Part shown: positions 49,108 through 59,157 of the stretch, piece after piece
How positions within the stretch are numbered: the stretch's first letter is position 1
Layout of the letters: every line of letters starts with the position of its first letter
NCBI RefSeq assembly: GCF_014119005.1
Contig: NZ_JACGYX010000002.1
Location: forward strand, 494,337 to 558,336
Length of the DNA: 64,000 bases
Reading direction: 5' to 3'
Origin: Psychrobacter sp. GP33
GTDB taxonomy: Bacteria; Pseudomonadota; Gammaproteobacteria; Pseudomonadales; Moraxellaceae
The notes under the pieces: generated by a model
Databases searched by the model: none
Told to the model about the DNA's origin: nothing
What the model saw: only the letters and a program-made list of their open reading frames with translations
Made by a program: the position numbers and the translations under genes

Positions 49108-50574
49108 TTATACAGACGGATTAACAGACTTAGAATCAGCGTTTTCTACTAAATAACCTTCTTCAGCAAGATAGCCATCTTCCGTTAATATCTCTTCTGT
49201 TACGAGCTCTGTGCCAGCATCAGCCTTTTCTTCAACGCTATCTGGTTGCTCAAACGGCTCTAAAATAGGCATTACTAAGGTTGCTTGTGCCAATGGCAAC
49301 ACATCAAGTGGGGATAAATCTGCTTGACCAAGTAATTGCTTGAGTCTGTCACTTGGCAGTCGAATAGTTAAGCGCTCATGCCCTGTATCATCATAGCTTT
49401 CTTCTAAAATTACACCCAGCTCATACAAGGAATTTTTAAGCTGACCTGCGGTATAAGGTAGGGTTAAATCAAAGGTAGTCAACGTGCCAGTAAGCAGCTG
49501 TTGCACCGCTAAAGACAACTCTTCCATACCGAGATTTTCTCTAGAAGACACATAAACTCGGCTGGGCTGACCTTCGCTTGCATAGCTAATATGAGCCGGC
49601 TCATTGGTCAAGTCGATTTTATTATACACATTGAGCACAGGCACATGATTGTCAATCTCAGCCAACACATCTTTGACCGCTTGAATCTGCTCATGCATAT
49701 CATCGCTGGCAGAGTCAATCACGTGCAACAGCAAATCTGCCTCTAAGGTTTCTTCGAGCGTTGCGTGAAACGACTCAACCAATTCATGAGGTAAGTGGCG
49801 CACGAAACCAACCGTATCCACCAATACCACACGACCAACGCCTTGCCAATCTAAGCGGCGCAGGGTAGGATCTAGAGTCGCAAATAATTTGTCCGCAGCA
49901 TAAATATTTTCATCAACCAAGCGATTAAATAACGTTGATTTACCAGCATTGGTATAACCGATTAATGAGATGGTGGGTACGTCTGACTTTTGACGGCGGG
50001 CACGACCTTGTGCGCGTGTCTGTCTGACCTTTTCAATACGCGATTTTAGCTGAGTAACTCGAACTTGTAGTAGGCGGCGATCCGTCTCAAGCTGTGTTTC
50101 ACCGGGTCCACGCAGACCGATACCACCTTTTTGACGTTCTAAATGCGTCCAACCGCGTACCAAGCGCGTTGATAAATGATTCAGCTGAGCAAGCTCGACC
50201 TGCAGTTTACCTTCATAAGTACGGGCACGCTGGGCGAAAATATCTAAAATCAAACCCGTGCGGTCAAGAACGCGGCACTGCACAAGTGATTCTAAGTTAC
50301 GCTCTTGTGATGGCGATAAGCTGTGATTAAATAGCACGATATCTGCCTCATGTTCTCGCACCAATTCAGCGATTTCTTCTGCCTTACCGCTGCCCACAAA
50401 GTATCTGGCATCCGGTCGTTGTCGTGATCCGGTAACCAATGCTAATGGGTTCGCACCCGCTGAGTCTGCCAATAACTCAAACTCGTTCAAGTCATCAGGA
50501 TCTTGTATCTGGCGGATGTCCAAATGTACCAATATGGCGCGCTCGCCACCTTCATGTCTTACAAAATATTCCAA
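49108..50574 (-). CDS. hflX: Ribosome-associated GTPase HflX
   Basis: HflX splits stalled or hibernating 70S ribosomes after stress. The start is TTG 50574, preceded by AGGTGA at good spacing. Order: N-terminal HflX-specific domain (DARYFVGSGKAEEIAELV, RVLDRTGLILDIFAQRARTYEGKLQVELAQL, GGIGLRGPGETQLETDRR), then the G domain (GYTNAGKSTLFNRL, DTVGFVRHLPHELVESFHATLEE, NKIDL). At 488 residues it is longer than E. coli HflX (426), with a ~50-residue acidic C-terminal tail. hfq is not next to it here. Confidence 0.95.
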   Translation of the reverse strand: MEYFVRHEGGERAILVHLDIRQIQDPDDLNEFELLADSAGANPLALVTGSRQRPDARYFVGSGKAEEIAELVREHEADIVLFNHSLSPSQERNLESLVQCRVLDRTGLILDIFAQRARTYEGKLQVELAQLNHLSTRLVRGWTHLERQKGGIGLRGPGETQLETDRRLLQVRVTQLKSRIEKVRQTRAQGRARRQKSDVPTISLIGYTNAGKSTLFNRLVDENIYAADKLFATLDPTLRRLDWQGVGRVVLVDTVGFVRHLPHELVESFHATLEETLEADLLLHVIDSASDDMHEQIQAVKDVLAEIDNHVPVLNVYNKIDLTNEPAHISYASEGQPSRVYVSSRENLGMEELSLAVQQLLTGTLTTFDLTLPYTAGQLKNSLYELGVILEESYDDTGHERLTIRLPSDRLKQLLGQADLSPLDVLPLAQATLVMPILEPFEQPDSVEEKADAGTELVTEEILTEDGYLAEEGYLVENADSKSVNPSV

Positions 50575-50942
50575 AGAGTATCACCTATAAATAAAGTAAA
50601 TAAATCGCTACTACTTATACAAAGGCATATCAAAGTAGCGTTCAGATAACCCTTAATATGCGGTCTTATCACTTGATATTAAAGCGTTTGTAAGTAATTA
50701 ATAAGGGTTTTATGTTACAGTTTTTATCCTAGGATGTTTTATCTCTTCTTTATTTATTTAATCCCATTTGGCTTAAAACAGGCGCACCAGTCTTAAGCTA
50801 GATAGCGATATTTTCGAGCTGCGTAGAGTTAAAGTTAACACCAAATAGACTTCATGCATTGAGTGAACAATTCATCACTGACTCATAAAACTTTGCTATA
50901 CTTAAATCGTTTTTTACCGTTATTCATACATGAGGAACACAG
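50575..50942. other. Divergent spacer between hflX and the acyltransferase gene
   Basis: These 368 bases contain no recognisable gene and must carry two divergent promoters. Confidence 0.4.
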
Positions 50943-51758
50943 ATGAGCCAATCAAAGTCAGGCTTTTCAGTCAGAAAAAACTTAGGTCGTGGTAAGCAAA
51001 TCGCTGGTATGACTACCACGATTGCAGGTGGCATGCGTACCGCTCAGCGTATTGGCGCTTTTCGCGAGCCACCGCGGGAAAAGCTACCGCGCTATATTCA
51101 AACCTTTTGTCGCAAAATGGCAGGTTCCTTTGGTGTGCAGGTGGTGCAGGTTGAGCCGGTGCCTCAGCATCATGGCTTATGGGTCTCGAATCATGTGTCG
51201 TGGATGGATATTCCTGTCGTAGGTAGTGTCAGTCCAGCGTTTTTTTTATCAAAAGCAGAGATTGGCGATTGGCCAATTTTTGGTAAATTGGTTCACGCTG
51301 CTGGCACGGTGTTTATTAAGCGTGGTTCAGGTGATGTGAGCTCGGTCACCTCCCAAATCGCCAGCTTTTTAAATGAAGGGTTTTCGGTTATATTTTTTCC
51401 AGAAGCGACTACCACGGATGGCAAAAAAATTAGACGCATTCATGGTACTTTGTTACAAGCTGCTATTGATGCGTGCGTACCTATTCAGCCAGTAGTGTTG
51501 TGTTACGTGAATAAAGACGGCACGTTAAGTGAAGAGTTGCCCTATTTTGGTAAAATGACCATGAAGGACAGTATAAAACGTGTGCTTGATAGTAAAGGTG
51601 TGACTGCTTATGTCCTACCGCTGTCTCCACTCGATCCGAATGGCTATAACAAAAGCCAGCTGACCAATATGTTACAGCAGCAGATGCAAGAAGGTCTAGC
51701 AGAGCTCCATGCACGTGTATTACGTACCTCCTCTGAGGGTACGGCAACTGTTTTATAA
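50943..51758 (+). CDS. PlsC-type lysophospholipid acyltransferase
   Basis: The protein matches 1-acyl-glycerol-3-phosphate acyltransferases, which make phosphatidate for membrane lipids. The catalytic HX4D motif is in SNHVSWMDIPVVG; the substrate block is FFPEATTTDGKKIRRIHGTLLQAA, in place of the usual FPEGTRS, and PVVLCY follows. Glu is kept but Gly and Arg of that motif are changed, as in the OlsA/LPLAT-like branch. The N-terminal ~45 residues are basic (SQSKSGFSVRKNLGRGKQ). GAGGAA precedes the ATG. It has 271 residues and is a single-gene unit. Confidence 0.9.
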   Translation: MSQSKSGFSVRKNLGRGKQIAGMTTTIAGGMRTAQRIGAFREPPREKLPRYIQTFCRKMAGSFGVQVVQVEPVPQHHGLWVSNHVSWMDIPVVGSVSPAFFLSKAEIGDWPIFGKLVHAAGTVFIKRGSGDVSSVTSQIASFLNEGFSVIFFPEATTTDGKKIRRIHGTLLQAAIDACVPIQPVVLCYVNKDGTLSEELPYFGKMTMKDSIKRVLDSKGVTAYVLPLSPLDPNGYNKSQLTNMLQQQMQEGLAELHARVLRTSSEGTATVL

Positions 51759-51784
51759 GTAATTACATTCTATATTAGTGTTAT

Positions 51785-51821
51785 AAAAAAGGCGTTAATC
51801 TCGATGATTAACGCCTTTTTT
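51785..51821. terminator. Bidirectional terminator between the acyltransferase and aldo/keto reductase genes
   Basis: A perfect 16-bp inverted repeat, AAAAAAGGCGTTAATC/GATTAACGCCTTTTTT, has a five-base loop. Confidence 0.93.
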
Positions 51822-51871
51822 GACTTTAGTACTAGAATGCATTTTTACCTTTATAAAAATCGAATATACGC

Positions 51872-52912
51872 TTAAGGGGACGGATTTGGCTGCTGAATAT
51901 GTACTGTCTCAATCGCTTCTAATACCTCTGCGCTTAATGTGATATTTATACTGTCAATATTAGATTTTAGCTGCTTAAGGCTGGTAGCACCAATAATATT
52001 ACTGGTAACAAAAGGTCGGGAATTAACAAACGCCAATGCCATCTGAGCCATATCAAGCCCAGCATCCGCAGCAATTTTGGCATATTGCGCGGTTGTCCAC
52101 TGAGCCTGCTCATTAATATAGCGATCATAGCGATCGTATTCAGTCAAGCGCGCGCCAGCTGGACGTTTGCCACCCAGATATTTGCCAGACAACACACCGA
52201 AGCCAAGAGGCGAGTACGCCAATAGTCCAATATTTTCACGGTGTGATATTTCTGCAAGCCCCACTTCATAAAGACGATTCAGCAAACTATATGGATTTTG
52301 AATAGTAATGGGCGCGATTAAGTTGTTTTTATCGGCTTCCCATAAATAGCGCATGATGCCCCACGGGGTATCGTTGGATAGGCCATAAGCGCGTATACGC
52401 CCTTTTTTAATCTCATCATTTAATGCCTGAATGGTTTCTAAAAATGGCGTTAAGTTATCTAATGGTTGTGCTGCCATGTCATTATCATAACCAAGCTGAC
52501 CAAAAAAATTGGCTTGACGCTCAGGCCAATGTAGCTGATATATATCAATATAATCGGTCTGCAAGCGCGTTAAGTTGTCATCAATCGCGCTACTGATATG
52601 CTGAGCGTTAAAACGGGTTTGACCGTTACGCAAAAAGCTCATTGGTGATATTTTACTGGCAAGTATGACCTTATTGCGTTGCTTGGTTTTTGCGAACCAA
52701 GTACCCATAAAACGCTCAGTATCACCTTGTTTATCTTTATCAGGTGGGGAAGGATACATCTCAGCAGTATCCCAAAAATTGACGCCTTCACTTAACGCCA
52801 TATCCATCTGGGCATGCGCGTCATTTTCAGTATTTTGTTGTCCCCAAGTCATGGTGCCTAAACATATTTTGGAAACTTTTTCATTCAGTTGGGGCAGAGT
52901 TTGATACTGCAT
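51872..52912 (-). CDS. Aldo/keto reductase
   Basis: The closest known type appears to be E. coli Tas. The NADPH-dependent TIM barrel has the catalytic tetrad in context: Asp and Tyr in GVNFWDTAEMYP, Lys in VILASKI and His in YIDIYQLHWPERQ. The C-terminal cofactor-binding part has IGLLAYSPLGFGVLSGKYLGG and NIIGATSLKQLKSNIDSI. The 346-residue length fits the Tas subgroup. AGGA precedes the start. The substrate is unknown. It follows the FKBP-type isomerase gene on the same strand, about 110 bases apart. Confidence 0.92.
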   Translation of the reverse strand: MQYQTLPQLNEKVSKICLGTMTWGQQNTENDAHAQMDMALSEGVNFWDTAEMYPSPPDKDKQGDTERFMGTWFAKTKQRNKVILASKISPMSFLRNGQTRFNAQHISSAIDDNLTRLQTDYIDIYQLHWPERQANFFGQLGYDNDMAAQPLDNLTPFLETIQALNDEIKKGRIRAYGLSNDTPWGIMRYLWEADKNNLIAPITIQNPYSLLNRLYEVGLAEISHRENIGLLAYSPLGFGVLSGKYLGGKRPAGARLTEYDRYDRYINEQAQWTTAQYAKIAADAGLDMAQMALAFVNSRPFVTSNIIGATSLKQLKSNIDSINITLSAEVLEAIETVHIQQPNPSP

Positions 52913-53023
52913 GTGCGTGTCCTTTTTTATGCTATTTCTTGCCGATTTACTGCTGGTCTAAAGTTTTCTATCAAGATAACTGTGCTATTCCAATGCCATA
53001 ATAAAGTTTTAATAATAAAATCT

Positions 53024-53521
53024 TTAACTCAGCTGAATGCCTGTAACCCCAGGCGGTGTTACTTGAAATATTGTCACTTTAAACAATACCATTTGTCCTG
53101 CGAGTGGATGATTAAAATCCACGTCAATCTCGTCTGCATTGACCGCGCTGATAGTACCGGGCAAGGTATTTTTACCTTTATCTTCAAATTCAATCAGCAT
53201 GCCAACCTCAGGATTATCCGCGATAAGGGCAAACTGAGAGCGGCTAAAATGCTGAACATTATCCGCATTCCAGTCTCCAAATGCTTGCTCAGGTTCCAAG
53301 TGGGCGCTGCGTGTGTCTCCTGCACGTAGGTTCATCAGCACTTGCTCGAACCCTGGTAGCAAACTCTCATCGCCAATCGTCAAGGTCACAGGCATATCGC
53401 GATTATAGGTGGAGTCGATTACTGTCCCATTTTCTAATGACACTTCAAAATGCAACTTTACAAGGCTGCCATAAGTGATGCGCGTGTCTTCATTGGGGTT
53501 GATAAATTGCGAGTCGGTCAT
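53024..53521 (-). CDS. FKBP-type peptidyl-prolyl isomerase, SlpA/FkpB-like
   Basis: This small cytoplasmic FKBP with a chaperone insert (IF domain) resembles SlpA/FkpB. The start is ATG 53521 (MTDSQFINPNEDTRITYGSLVKLHF); the frame to 53581 adds 20 residues of doubtful coding value. Seen are FEVSLENGTVIDSTYNRDMPVTLTIGDESLLPGFEQVLMNL, the insert EPEQAFGDWNADNVQHFSRSQF, and VDFNHPLAGQMVLFKVTI. The aromatic FKBP active site is only partly conserved. In E. coli fkpB lies after lspA; here it is nearby (1 kb) but separated by the cold-shock gene and is not in that operon. Confidence 0.9.
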   Translation of the reverse strand: MTDSQFINPNEDTRITYGSLVKLHFEVSLENGTVIDSTYNRDMPVTLTIGDESLLPGFEQVLMNLRAGDTRSAHLEPEQAFGDWNADNVQHFSRSQFALIADNPEVGMLIEFEDKGKNTLPGTISAVNADEIDVDFNHPLAGQMVLFKVTIFQVTPPGVTGIQLS

Positions 53522-53648
53522 AGTGGTAACGCCATTTTTTGAAGTAGTAAGAGAAGTTAAGCTCAAAAAATAGTTTAGCATAATGCCTACACTGCGAACT
53601 GTTAAATGAGAATTAGTATAGATAAATAAATCCCATTTCTCGCCTTAT

Positions 53649-53819
53649 ATTAATAAAAAAATTATTCTAGTGCTTGGAACTTTTGCACTACTAGCACAGG
53701 GTTGTGCTACACCACATGTAGTACAGACTAAAAAAATAAGCGATGTTAACTTATCATGTCAACAAATTCTCAGTGAAATAGCAGAAGCTGATGTCTTCGA
53801 GCAAAAAAAGTGTCGTTAA
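53649..53819 (+). pseudogene. Tiny lipoprotein frame without a normal start codon
   Basis: The frame NKKIILVLGTFALLAQG, then CATPHVVQTKKI to a stop at 53817-53819, has all features of a small lipoprotein: basic start, hydrophobic core and lipobox LAQGC. The mature part is about 36 residues with two more Cys (NLSCQQILSE and KKCR at the end). But the codon where Met belongs is ATT (53649), no ATG, GTG or TTG lies upstream before an in-frame stop, and no ribosome binding site is evident. GTG 53670 would delete most of the signal. It is either start-lost or uses AUU. Confidence 0.5.
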
Positions 53820-53896
53820 TAATAAAGTAAAAATTTTATATCAGAGATATCATATATACCTAATATATTTTATAGTCATAAATTAGGTAGGTAAAA

Positions 53897-54544
53897 ATGG
53901 CAGCCAGACAGCAAGGTCAAATTAAAAAATGGCAAGAAGATAAGGGTTTCGGTTTTATTGAAACTGAGGCGCGCGAGCAGGTTTTTTTTCATGTCAGCGA
54001 GTTTAAAGCGCAGCGTCGTCCAAATATCGGCGAAGAGGTGGTATTCAGTGTCGAATATGACAATCAAGGACGTATGCAAGCGAAACAAGTACAAGAGCTT
54101 GGTTTTGTAAAGCAGCAGATGGCACAAAAAAACAAACAAATTCGTCAGCGCAATCATAAACGCAGTATTCAAGCTGATTTTGAAGCCGGCCAAAAAAAGC
54201 GTTTATTCGTAGGCGTTGGATTTTATCTGGTGCTTATATTATTGGCAATTATGGACAAATTAAGCTGGTTGATTGTTGGATGGTATATCGCCTTGGGGCT
54301 GGTGACGTATTTGATGTATGCCAAAGACAAAGCAGCTGCGCAAAGTAGTGAATGGCGTACACCGGAATCGACTTTGCATCTCTTAAGTGTGCTTGGCGGT
54401 TGGGTAGGTGCGATGGTCGCGCAGACTTATTTACGTCATAAATCGCAAAAAGTTGATTTTCGGATGACGTATTATTTAACCGTATTGATTAATTTGGCTG
54501 GGTTGTTGGTTTTATTAACCAATAAAGAGCTGTTACCTTTTTGA
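53897..54544 (+). CDS. Cold-shock domain/DUF1294 membrane protein
   Basis: The N-terminal cold-shock domain (residues ~5-65) has RNP1 KGFGFIE and RNP2 VFFHVSEF, so it should bind single-stranded nucleic acid. A basic linker follows (QKNKQIRQRNHKRSIQ). The C-terminal part has about four membrane helices and the DUF1294 block: MYAKDKAAAQSSEWRTPESTLHLLSVLGGWVGAMVAQTYLRHKSQKVDF. The fusion is a known architecture of unknown function. AGGTAGG precedes the ATG. It is convergent with lspA. Confidence 0.92.
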   Translation: MAARQQGQIKKWQEDKGFGFIETEAREQVFFHVSEFKAQRRPNIGEEVVFSVEYDNQGRMQAKQVQELGFVKQQMAQKNKQIRQRNHKRSIQADFEAGQKKRLFVGVGFYLVLILLAIMDKLSWLIVGWYIALGLVTYLMYAKDKAAAQSSEWRTPESTLHLLSVLGGWVGAMVAQTYLRHKSQKVDFRMTYYLTVLINLAGLLVLLTNKELLPF

Positions 54545-54587
54545 TAGTTGTCGATTTTCTGAGATTTTATATTGAAAGTTATCATTA

Positions 54588-54635
54588 TTGAATAAAAAAC
54601 CCGCCATAGTGAACTATGACGGGTTTTTTATTCAA
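54588..54635. terminator. Bidirectional terminator between the DUF1294 gene and lspA
   Basis: A stem of about 21 bp, TTGAATAAAAAACCCG(C)CATAG with CTATG(A)CGGGTTTTTTATTCAA, has one mismatch and a four-base loop. Confidence 0.9.
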
Positions 54636-54647
54636 TGGTTATTTCTA

Positions 54648-55472
54648 TCAGTTTTGGCGCTTTTTTTCCAAAAATAGCATGTCAATCACAATCAAAGCGA
54701 CCCCAATACTGATGCCCATATCGGCAATATTAAAGATAGGGTAATGCCATGCATCCGCATAATGTACATGGATAAAGTCGATAACGTGACCATGCAGTAA
54801 GCGGTCGATTAAATTACCAACTGCACCGCCCAGTACCAACGCTAAACCCAATGATAACAGCTTTGCTTGACGGGGGGCTTTAATCAAATAACCGATTAAA
54901 AATACTGACATCACTAGCGCAAGAATGGCAAAAAACCACTTTTGCCAACCACCAGCATCGGCTAAAAAGCTAAAGGCAGCACCATAATTGTATGCTAAGG
55001 TCCAATTTAAAATCGGCTCAATAACGGATACCGGCTCTTGAAAAGTAAGTTTGGTTTCAGCCAGCCATTTAGTCCATTGGTCAATGATGAGTACCAGTAG
55101 CGAAAGTCCGTACCATCTGACCGCATAGTTGCCATTCGCAATAAGCTTTGGTGTCTTATTCAGGCGACCTTTAGGCGTGAGTGAACTGCCAGTAGTCACG
55201 TGCGCAGGTTTGATGGTCTCAGAACTGTCATTTTGGCTAAAAATAGCTCTACTAGCACTTTCATGATTTGCTTTCTCATGACTGGCATTGGTATTAGCAG
55301 CAATATCAATATTAGTATTGTTGCTTGCATTGACGTCTACCTTGTCATGAGTGGTCTCAATCGAGGCATCGTCTAACGTAATGATGTCTACAGTACTTTT
55401 GCTATCTTCATCCTCATTAATAACATCGAGCTCAGGCGTATCAGTGATCGAGTTAGGCGGCGCTTTATGCAT
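54648..55472 (-). CDS. lspA: Lipoprotein signal peptidase (signal peptidase II) with N-terminal extension
   Basis: LspA cuts prolipoproteins before the lipidated Cys. The start ATG 55472 ([16 protein letters not shown]) has AGG upstream and overlaps ileS by eight bases, which suggests translational coupling. The membrane core has four helices and the two catalytic Asp in [15 protein letters not shown] and FNIADMGIS. The core begins only near residue 116; the first ~115 residues are an acidic, Asn/Thr/Ala-rich low-complexity segment facing the cytoplasm. Usual LspA is ~165 residues, this one 274. The lspA-ileS pairing is standard. Confidence 0.94.
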   Translation of the reverse strand: MHKAPPNSITDTPELDVINEDEDSKSTVDIITLDDASIETTHDKVDVNASNNTNIDIAANTNASHEKANHESASRAIFSQNDSSETIKPAHVTTGSSLTPKGRLNKTPKLIANGNYAVRWYGLSLLVLIIDQWTKWLAETKLTFQEPVSVIEPILNWTLAYNYGAAFSFLADAGGWQKWFFAILALVMSVFLIGYLIKAPRQAKLLSLGLALVLGGAVGNLIDRLLHGHVIDFIHVHYADAWHYPIFNIADMGISIGVALIVIDMLFLEKKRQN

Positions 55473-58296
55473 AATGACGCACCTCGCCATCACCGCTCAA
55501 ATTGGTTACGCAGCGTGCGCACAGCTCAGGATGGGTGGCATCAACACCGATATCATCACGCACATGCCAGCAGCGTACGCATTTAGTCCCTTCAGCAGCT
55601 TTTACTTCAATACTTAAATCTGCTGACTCGTCTATGTTGCCGTCTGCACTAGTGTCTTGAACGGCTGCACTCTTGGGTTGCAAAGTAGCCTTACTGGTAA
55701 TCAATACAAAGCGTAATTCTTCACCAAGCTTCGCTAAGCTGTCATACATCGCACCATTGGCAGTTAACACCACATCAGCGGATAGATTGGCGTTAATCAG
55801 CTTATTTTCACGTGCGGTTTCGATATGTTTATTGACCATATCTTTAGCACGCATGATATGTTGCCAGTCATCAGCACTGATAGCGCTTAATTCAAACGCT
55901 GGAAAGTCATACCACATTTGCGTAAATACATAACCCTCGGCATTGGTATCATCTTTATTCAGTACTTCCCACGCTTCTTGCGCGGTAAAGGTTAAAATCG
56001 GTGTAATCCAACGAATTAACGCTTGGGCGATATGGTAAATCGCGGTTTGCGCTGAACGGCGCGGTTTGCCATCCGTTTGAGTGGTGTACTGACGATCTTT
56101 GATAATATCGAGATAAAATCCACCCAAATCTTGTGAGCAAAATGCCGTCACATGCTGAGTGACTTGATGGAAGTCCATCGCATCATAAGCACTAACGATT
56201 TGTGCTTGTACCGTTTGCGCGCGCTCCATGATGAATTTATCAAGGCTGACCAACTCATTGATATCGACGCTATCGGTAGCAGGATTAAAGTCATCGGTAT
56301 TGGCAAGCAAAAAGCGTAAAGTGTTACGAATACGGCGATACATATCGACCGCACCTTTAAATGACGTTTTGCCTGCGCTCATCTCATAGCGATAGTCACT
56401 AGAAGCAATCCACAAACGCAGCATATCTGCGCCCGTTTTATTGATTTCCTCTTGCGGGGTGATGATGTTGCCAAGCGATTTACTCATCTTGCGACCGTTG
56501 GCATCGACGACAAAGCCGTGGGTCAATACTTGCTTAAAGGGCGGGCGACCGTACATCGCCTCAGACGTTAATATCGAGGTCTGGAACCAACCGCGATGTT
56601 GGTCTGAGCCTTCTAAATATAAATCGGCAGGATTGGTCAGCTCATCACGTTGCTCAAGAACGGTAAAATGGGTCGTTCCAGAATCAAACCACACATCTAG
56701 CGTATCCGTGGCTTTATCATAATCTGCCGCTTCAGCGCCCAAAAAATCTTCACAACTGGCATCAAACCAAGCTTCTACGCCGCCTGCTGCGATTTTTTGT
56801 GCTGCCACTTCCATCAATTCCAACGTATTAGGATGCAGCTCGCCCGTTTCTTTATGGGTAAAGAAAGCAATCGGCACGCCCCATGTACGCTGGCGGGAAA
56901 TACACCAGTCAGGACGATCGGTCATCATGGCTTCAATGCGATTTTGACCCCATGCTGGCGTCCAATTCACAGTTTTGATATCAGCAAGTGCCTGTTCACG
57001 TAAGCCCTTAGCTTCCATACTGATAAACCACTGCGGGGTTGCGCGAAAGATAATTGGCGACTTATGACGCCAGCAATGTGGATAGCTGTGCTCAATTTTG
57101 GTATGGCTTAATAAATGACCGTTTTCATGTAAAGTGGCGATAATTTTTGGGTTGGCTTTATAAATATGCTCGCCTGCAAATACTGCTGCGGTATCCAAAT
57201 ACACGCCATTACCATTGACTGGATTCTCAACCGGTAAATTATATTTTAAGCCAACAATATAATCGTCTACACCGTGACCGGGAGCCGTATGCACTAAGCC
57301 AGTACCGCTATCGGTCGTCACGTGATCGCCCAAAATCAATGGTACTTGACGCTCGCTAATCAGTGGATGCTGCGCATGTAACCCTTCAAGGGTGCGACCT
57401 GATACGGTTGCTAATACACCTTGATTGCTTAGCTCAAGCGCTGTTAGCGCCGTTTCGATAAGGTCAGTGGCTAATAATAAATTACCTTTTTCAGTCGCAA
57501 CGACTGAATAGTCATGTTCGGGATGCACTGAAATCGCTTGGTTAGCAGGCAATGTCCAAGGCGTCGTCGTCCAAATAACTGCCGCCATACCGCCTTCAAT
57601 CGCCGCCAACTCAGCAATCTTGTCAGTATCTAAAACATCAAAGCTCACATAAATAGCATCGGATACTTTATCTTGATACTCTACTTCGGCTTCAGCCAAT
57701 GCCGAGCTACAATCCAAGCACCAGTTAACCGGCTTCATGCCACGGGTCACATGACCATTGTCATAAATCTTGGCAAGCGAGCGCACGATATTGGCTTCTT
57801 GCGCAAAGTTCATGGTCAAGTAAGGATTGTCCCAGTCGCCAAACACGCCCAAACGTTTAAAATCCGCCATTTGTAGCGCCACTTGGCTTTTGGCGTATTC
57901 ACGGCATAATCCACGAAACTCTGTTGCCGATACTTTTTGCCCAACTTTACCGACTTTGGCTTCGACTTTTTGCTCGATAGGCAGACCATGACAGTCCCAA
58001 CCCGGTACATAAGGCGCATCAAAACCGGATAAGGTTTTTGACTTGACGATAATGTCTTTCAACACTTTATTGACCGCATGACCCAAGTGAATCTGACCAT
58101 TGGCGTACGGAGGACCGTCGTGCAAAATATATTTAGGTGCGCCTGCACGTGCTTGACGAATCTTGCCATATACATCGTCCGCTTCCCAAGCGCTCAACCA
58201 ATCTGGCTCGCGATTGGCTAAATTGGCACGCATCGGAAATACAGTGTCAGCAAGGTTTAACGTATCTTTATAATCAAGGCTTGGTTTATCAGTCAT
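55465..58296 (-). CDS. ileS: Isoleucyl-tRNA synthetase
   Basis: IleS charges tRNA-Ile. The class I HIGH motif is in [13 protein letters not shown] (residues ~61-73) and the KMSKS loop in [15 protein letters not shown] (~625). The editing domain lies between (CP1: [31 protein letters not shown]). The C-terminal anticodon-binding region ends with a zinc finger [10 protein letters not shown]...CARC. At 943 residues the length is standard for bacterial IleS. It is followed by the overlapping lspA; ribF, often upstream of ileS in proteobacteria, is absent here. Confidence 0.97.
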   Translation of the reverse strand: MTDKPSLDYKDTLNLADTVFPMRANLANREPDWLSAWEADDVYGKIRQARAGAPKYILHDGPPYANGQIHLGHAVNKVLKDIIVKSKTLSGFDAPYVPGWDCHGLPIEQKVEAKVGKVGQKVSATEFRGLCREYAKSQVALQMADFKRLGVFGDWDNPYLTMNFAQEANIVRSLAKIYDNGHVTRGMKPVNWCLDCSSALAEAEVEYQDKVSDAIYVSFDVLDTDKIAELAAIEGGMAAVIWTTTPWTLPANQAISVHPEHDYSVVATEKGNLLLATDLIETALTALELSNQGVLATVSGRTLEGLHAQHPLISERQVPLILGDHVTTDSGTGLVHTAPGHGVDDYIVGLKYNLPVENPVNGNGVYLDTAAVFAGEHIYKANPKIIATLHENGHLLSHTKIEHSYPHCWRHKSPIIFRATPQWFISMEAKGLREQALADIKTVNWTPAWGQNRIEAMMTDRPDWCISRQRTWGVPIAFFTHKETGELHPNTLELMEVAAQKIAAGGVEAWFDASCEDFLGAEAADYDKATDTLDVWFDSGTTHFTVLEQRDELTNPADLYLEGSDQHRGWFQTSILTSEAMYGRPPFKQVLTHGFVVDANGRKMSKSLGNIITPQEEINKTGADMLRLWIASSDYRYEMSAGKTSFKGAVDMYRRIRNTLRFLLANTDDFNPATDSVDINELVSLDKFIMERAQTVQAQIVSAYDAMDFHQVTQHVTAFCSQDLGGFYLDIIKDRQYTTQTDGKPRRSAQTAIYHIAQALIRWITPILTFTAQEAWEVLNKDDTNAEGYVFTQMWYDFPAFELSAISADDWQHIMRAKDMVNKHIETARENKLINANLSADVVLTANGAMYDSLAKLGEELRFVLITSKATLQPKSAAVQDTSADGNIDESADLSIEVKAAEGTKCVRCWHVRDDIGVDATHPELCARCVTNLSGDGEVRHYA

Positions 58297-59157
58297 AGAG
58301 GGAGTTCTTTATTTGATGTAGGAGTGGTGAATAGTCGATGAGGGTGTTTATCATAAAACCAATAGAAGTATAAAAATAAATCAGCAAAAAAGCGCTAAAA
58401 ACGCCTGTCATTATATGACAAAACGAGTAGGGTAAGAAGTGTTGTTACGGCTGTTGTTTATTTATGTGAAATTCAATAGTAATAATAATGATAACCACGC
58501 TTAACAATCGTCTGATATTGTGCTAACTTAAGCGATACTAAATACTAAAATGTATTCTTAATGGTTATGATTACCAAACCAAAAGGTGTACTAAAAATAA
58601 AGATTACTGTTAGCAGTTATTCGCTTATCAGACGTTATCGCTATGAAGTATCTTATCATCAAATTATAATGAACGCTGATACCCATTGTTTATCATTAAA
58701 ACACATGTCATCACAATAAGGTGTTTGTTAGAGCTGTATTCAATCATTCTTATTATGATATTCAATAAGCATACCGAGCATGACCATAATCTATCTGTTT
58801 GAAATGGTTTTTATTTCCTCTTTGTTATCATAGCGTGAAAATCACTTTGCTTACCTTAACGGTAATAAATATCTGATTATAATATTGTGATAACCTTTAT
58901 TAATAATGTCACTATCAGCAGAATGTCCTGAACTGCAATAGCATCGACAATTTATCCTTAGTAGCATTCAAACGCGATAATCTTCGCACTGAGATATTAA
59001 CGACTTTATTATTCTGTCATAATCATCCGTGCTGTCTACGTTTTAATACGCCAAAACATTCAGTATTGTTCATGATTTTACGTCGTCTGATTTATGGAAC
59101 CTTTTAACCCAAGTTGAAAATTCTTTACCTAGAGTAACCACCACGCAAGGAGCAACA
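58297..59157. other. Long noncoding region between ileS and ald
   Basis: These 861 bases are the longest gap in the window and separate two divergent genes. They are AT-rich, with no recognisable RNA gene or terminator. A frame of 50 codons starting ATG 58567 lacks a ribosome binding site and looks like chance. Control sites for ald (often Lrp-regulated) would lie near its 3' end. Confidence 0.45.

Noticed and set aside
58567..58719. A 50-codon plus-strand frame in the ileS-ald gap
   Set aside because: No ribosome binding site, no signal peptide or motif, and no sign of coding bias.
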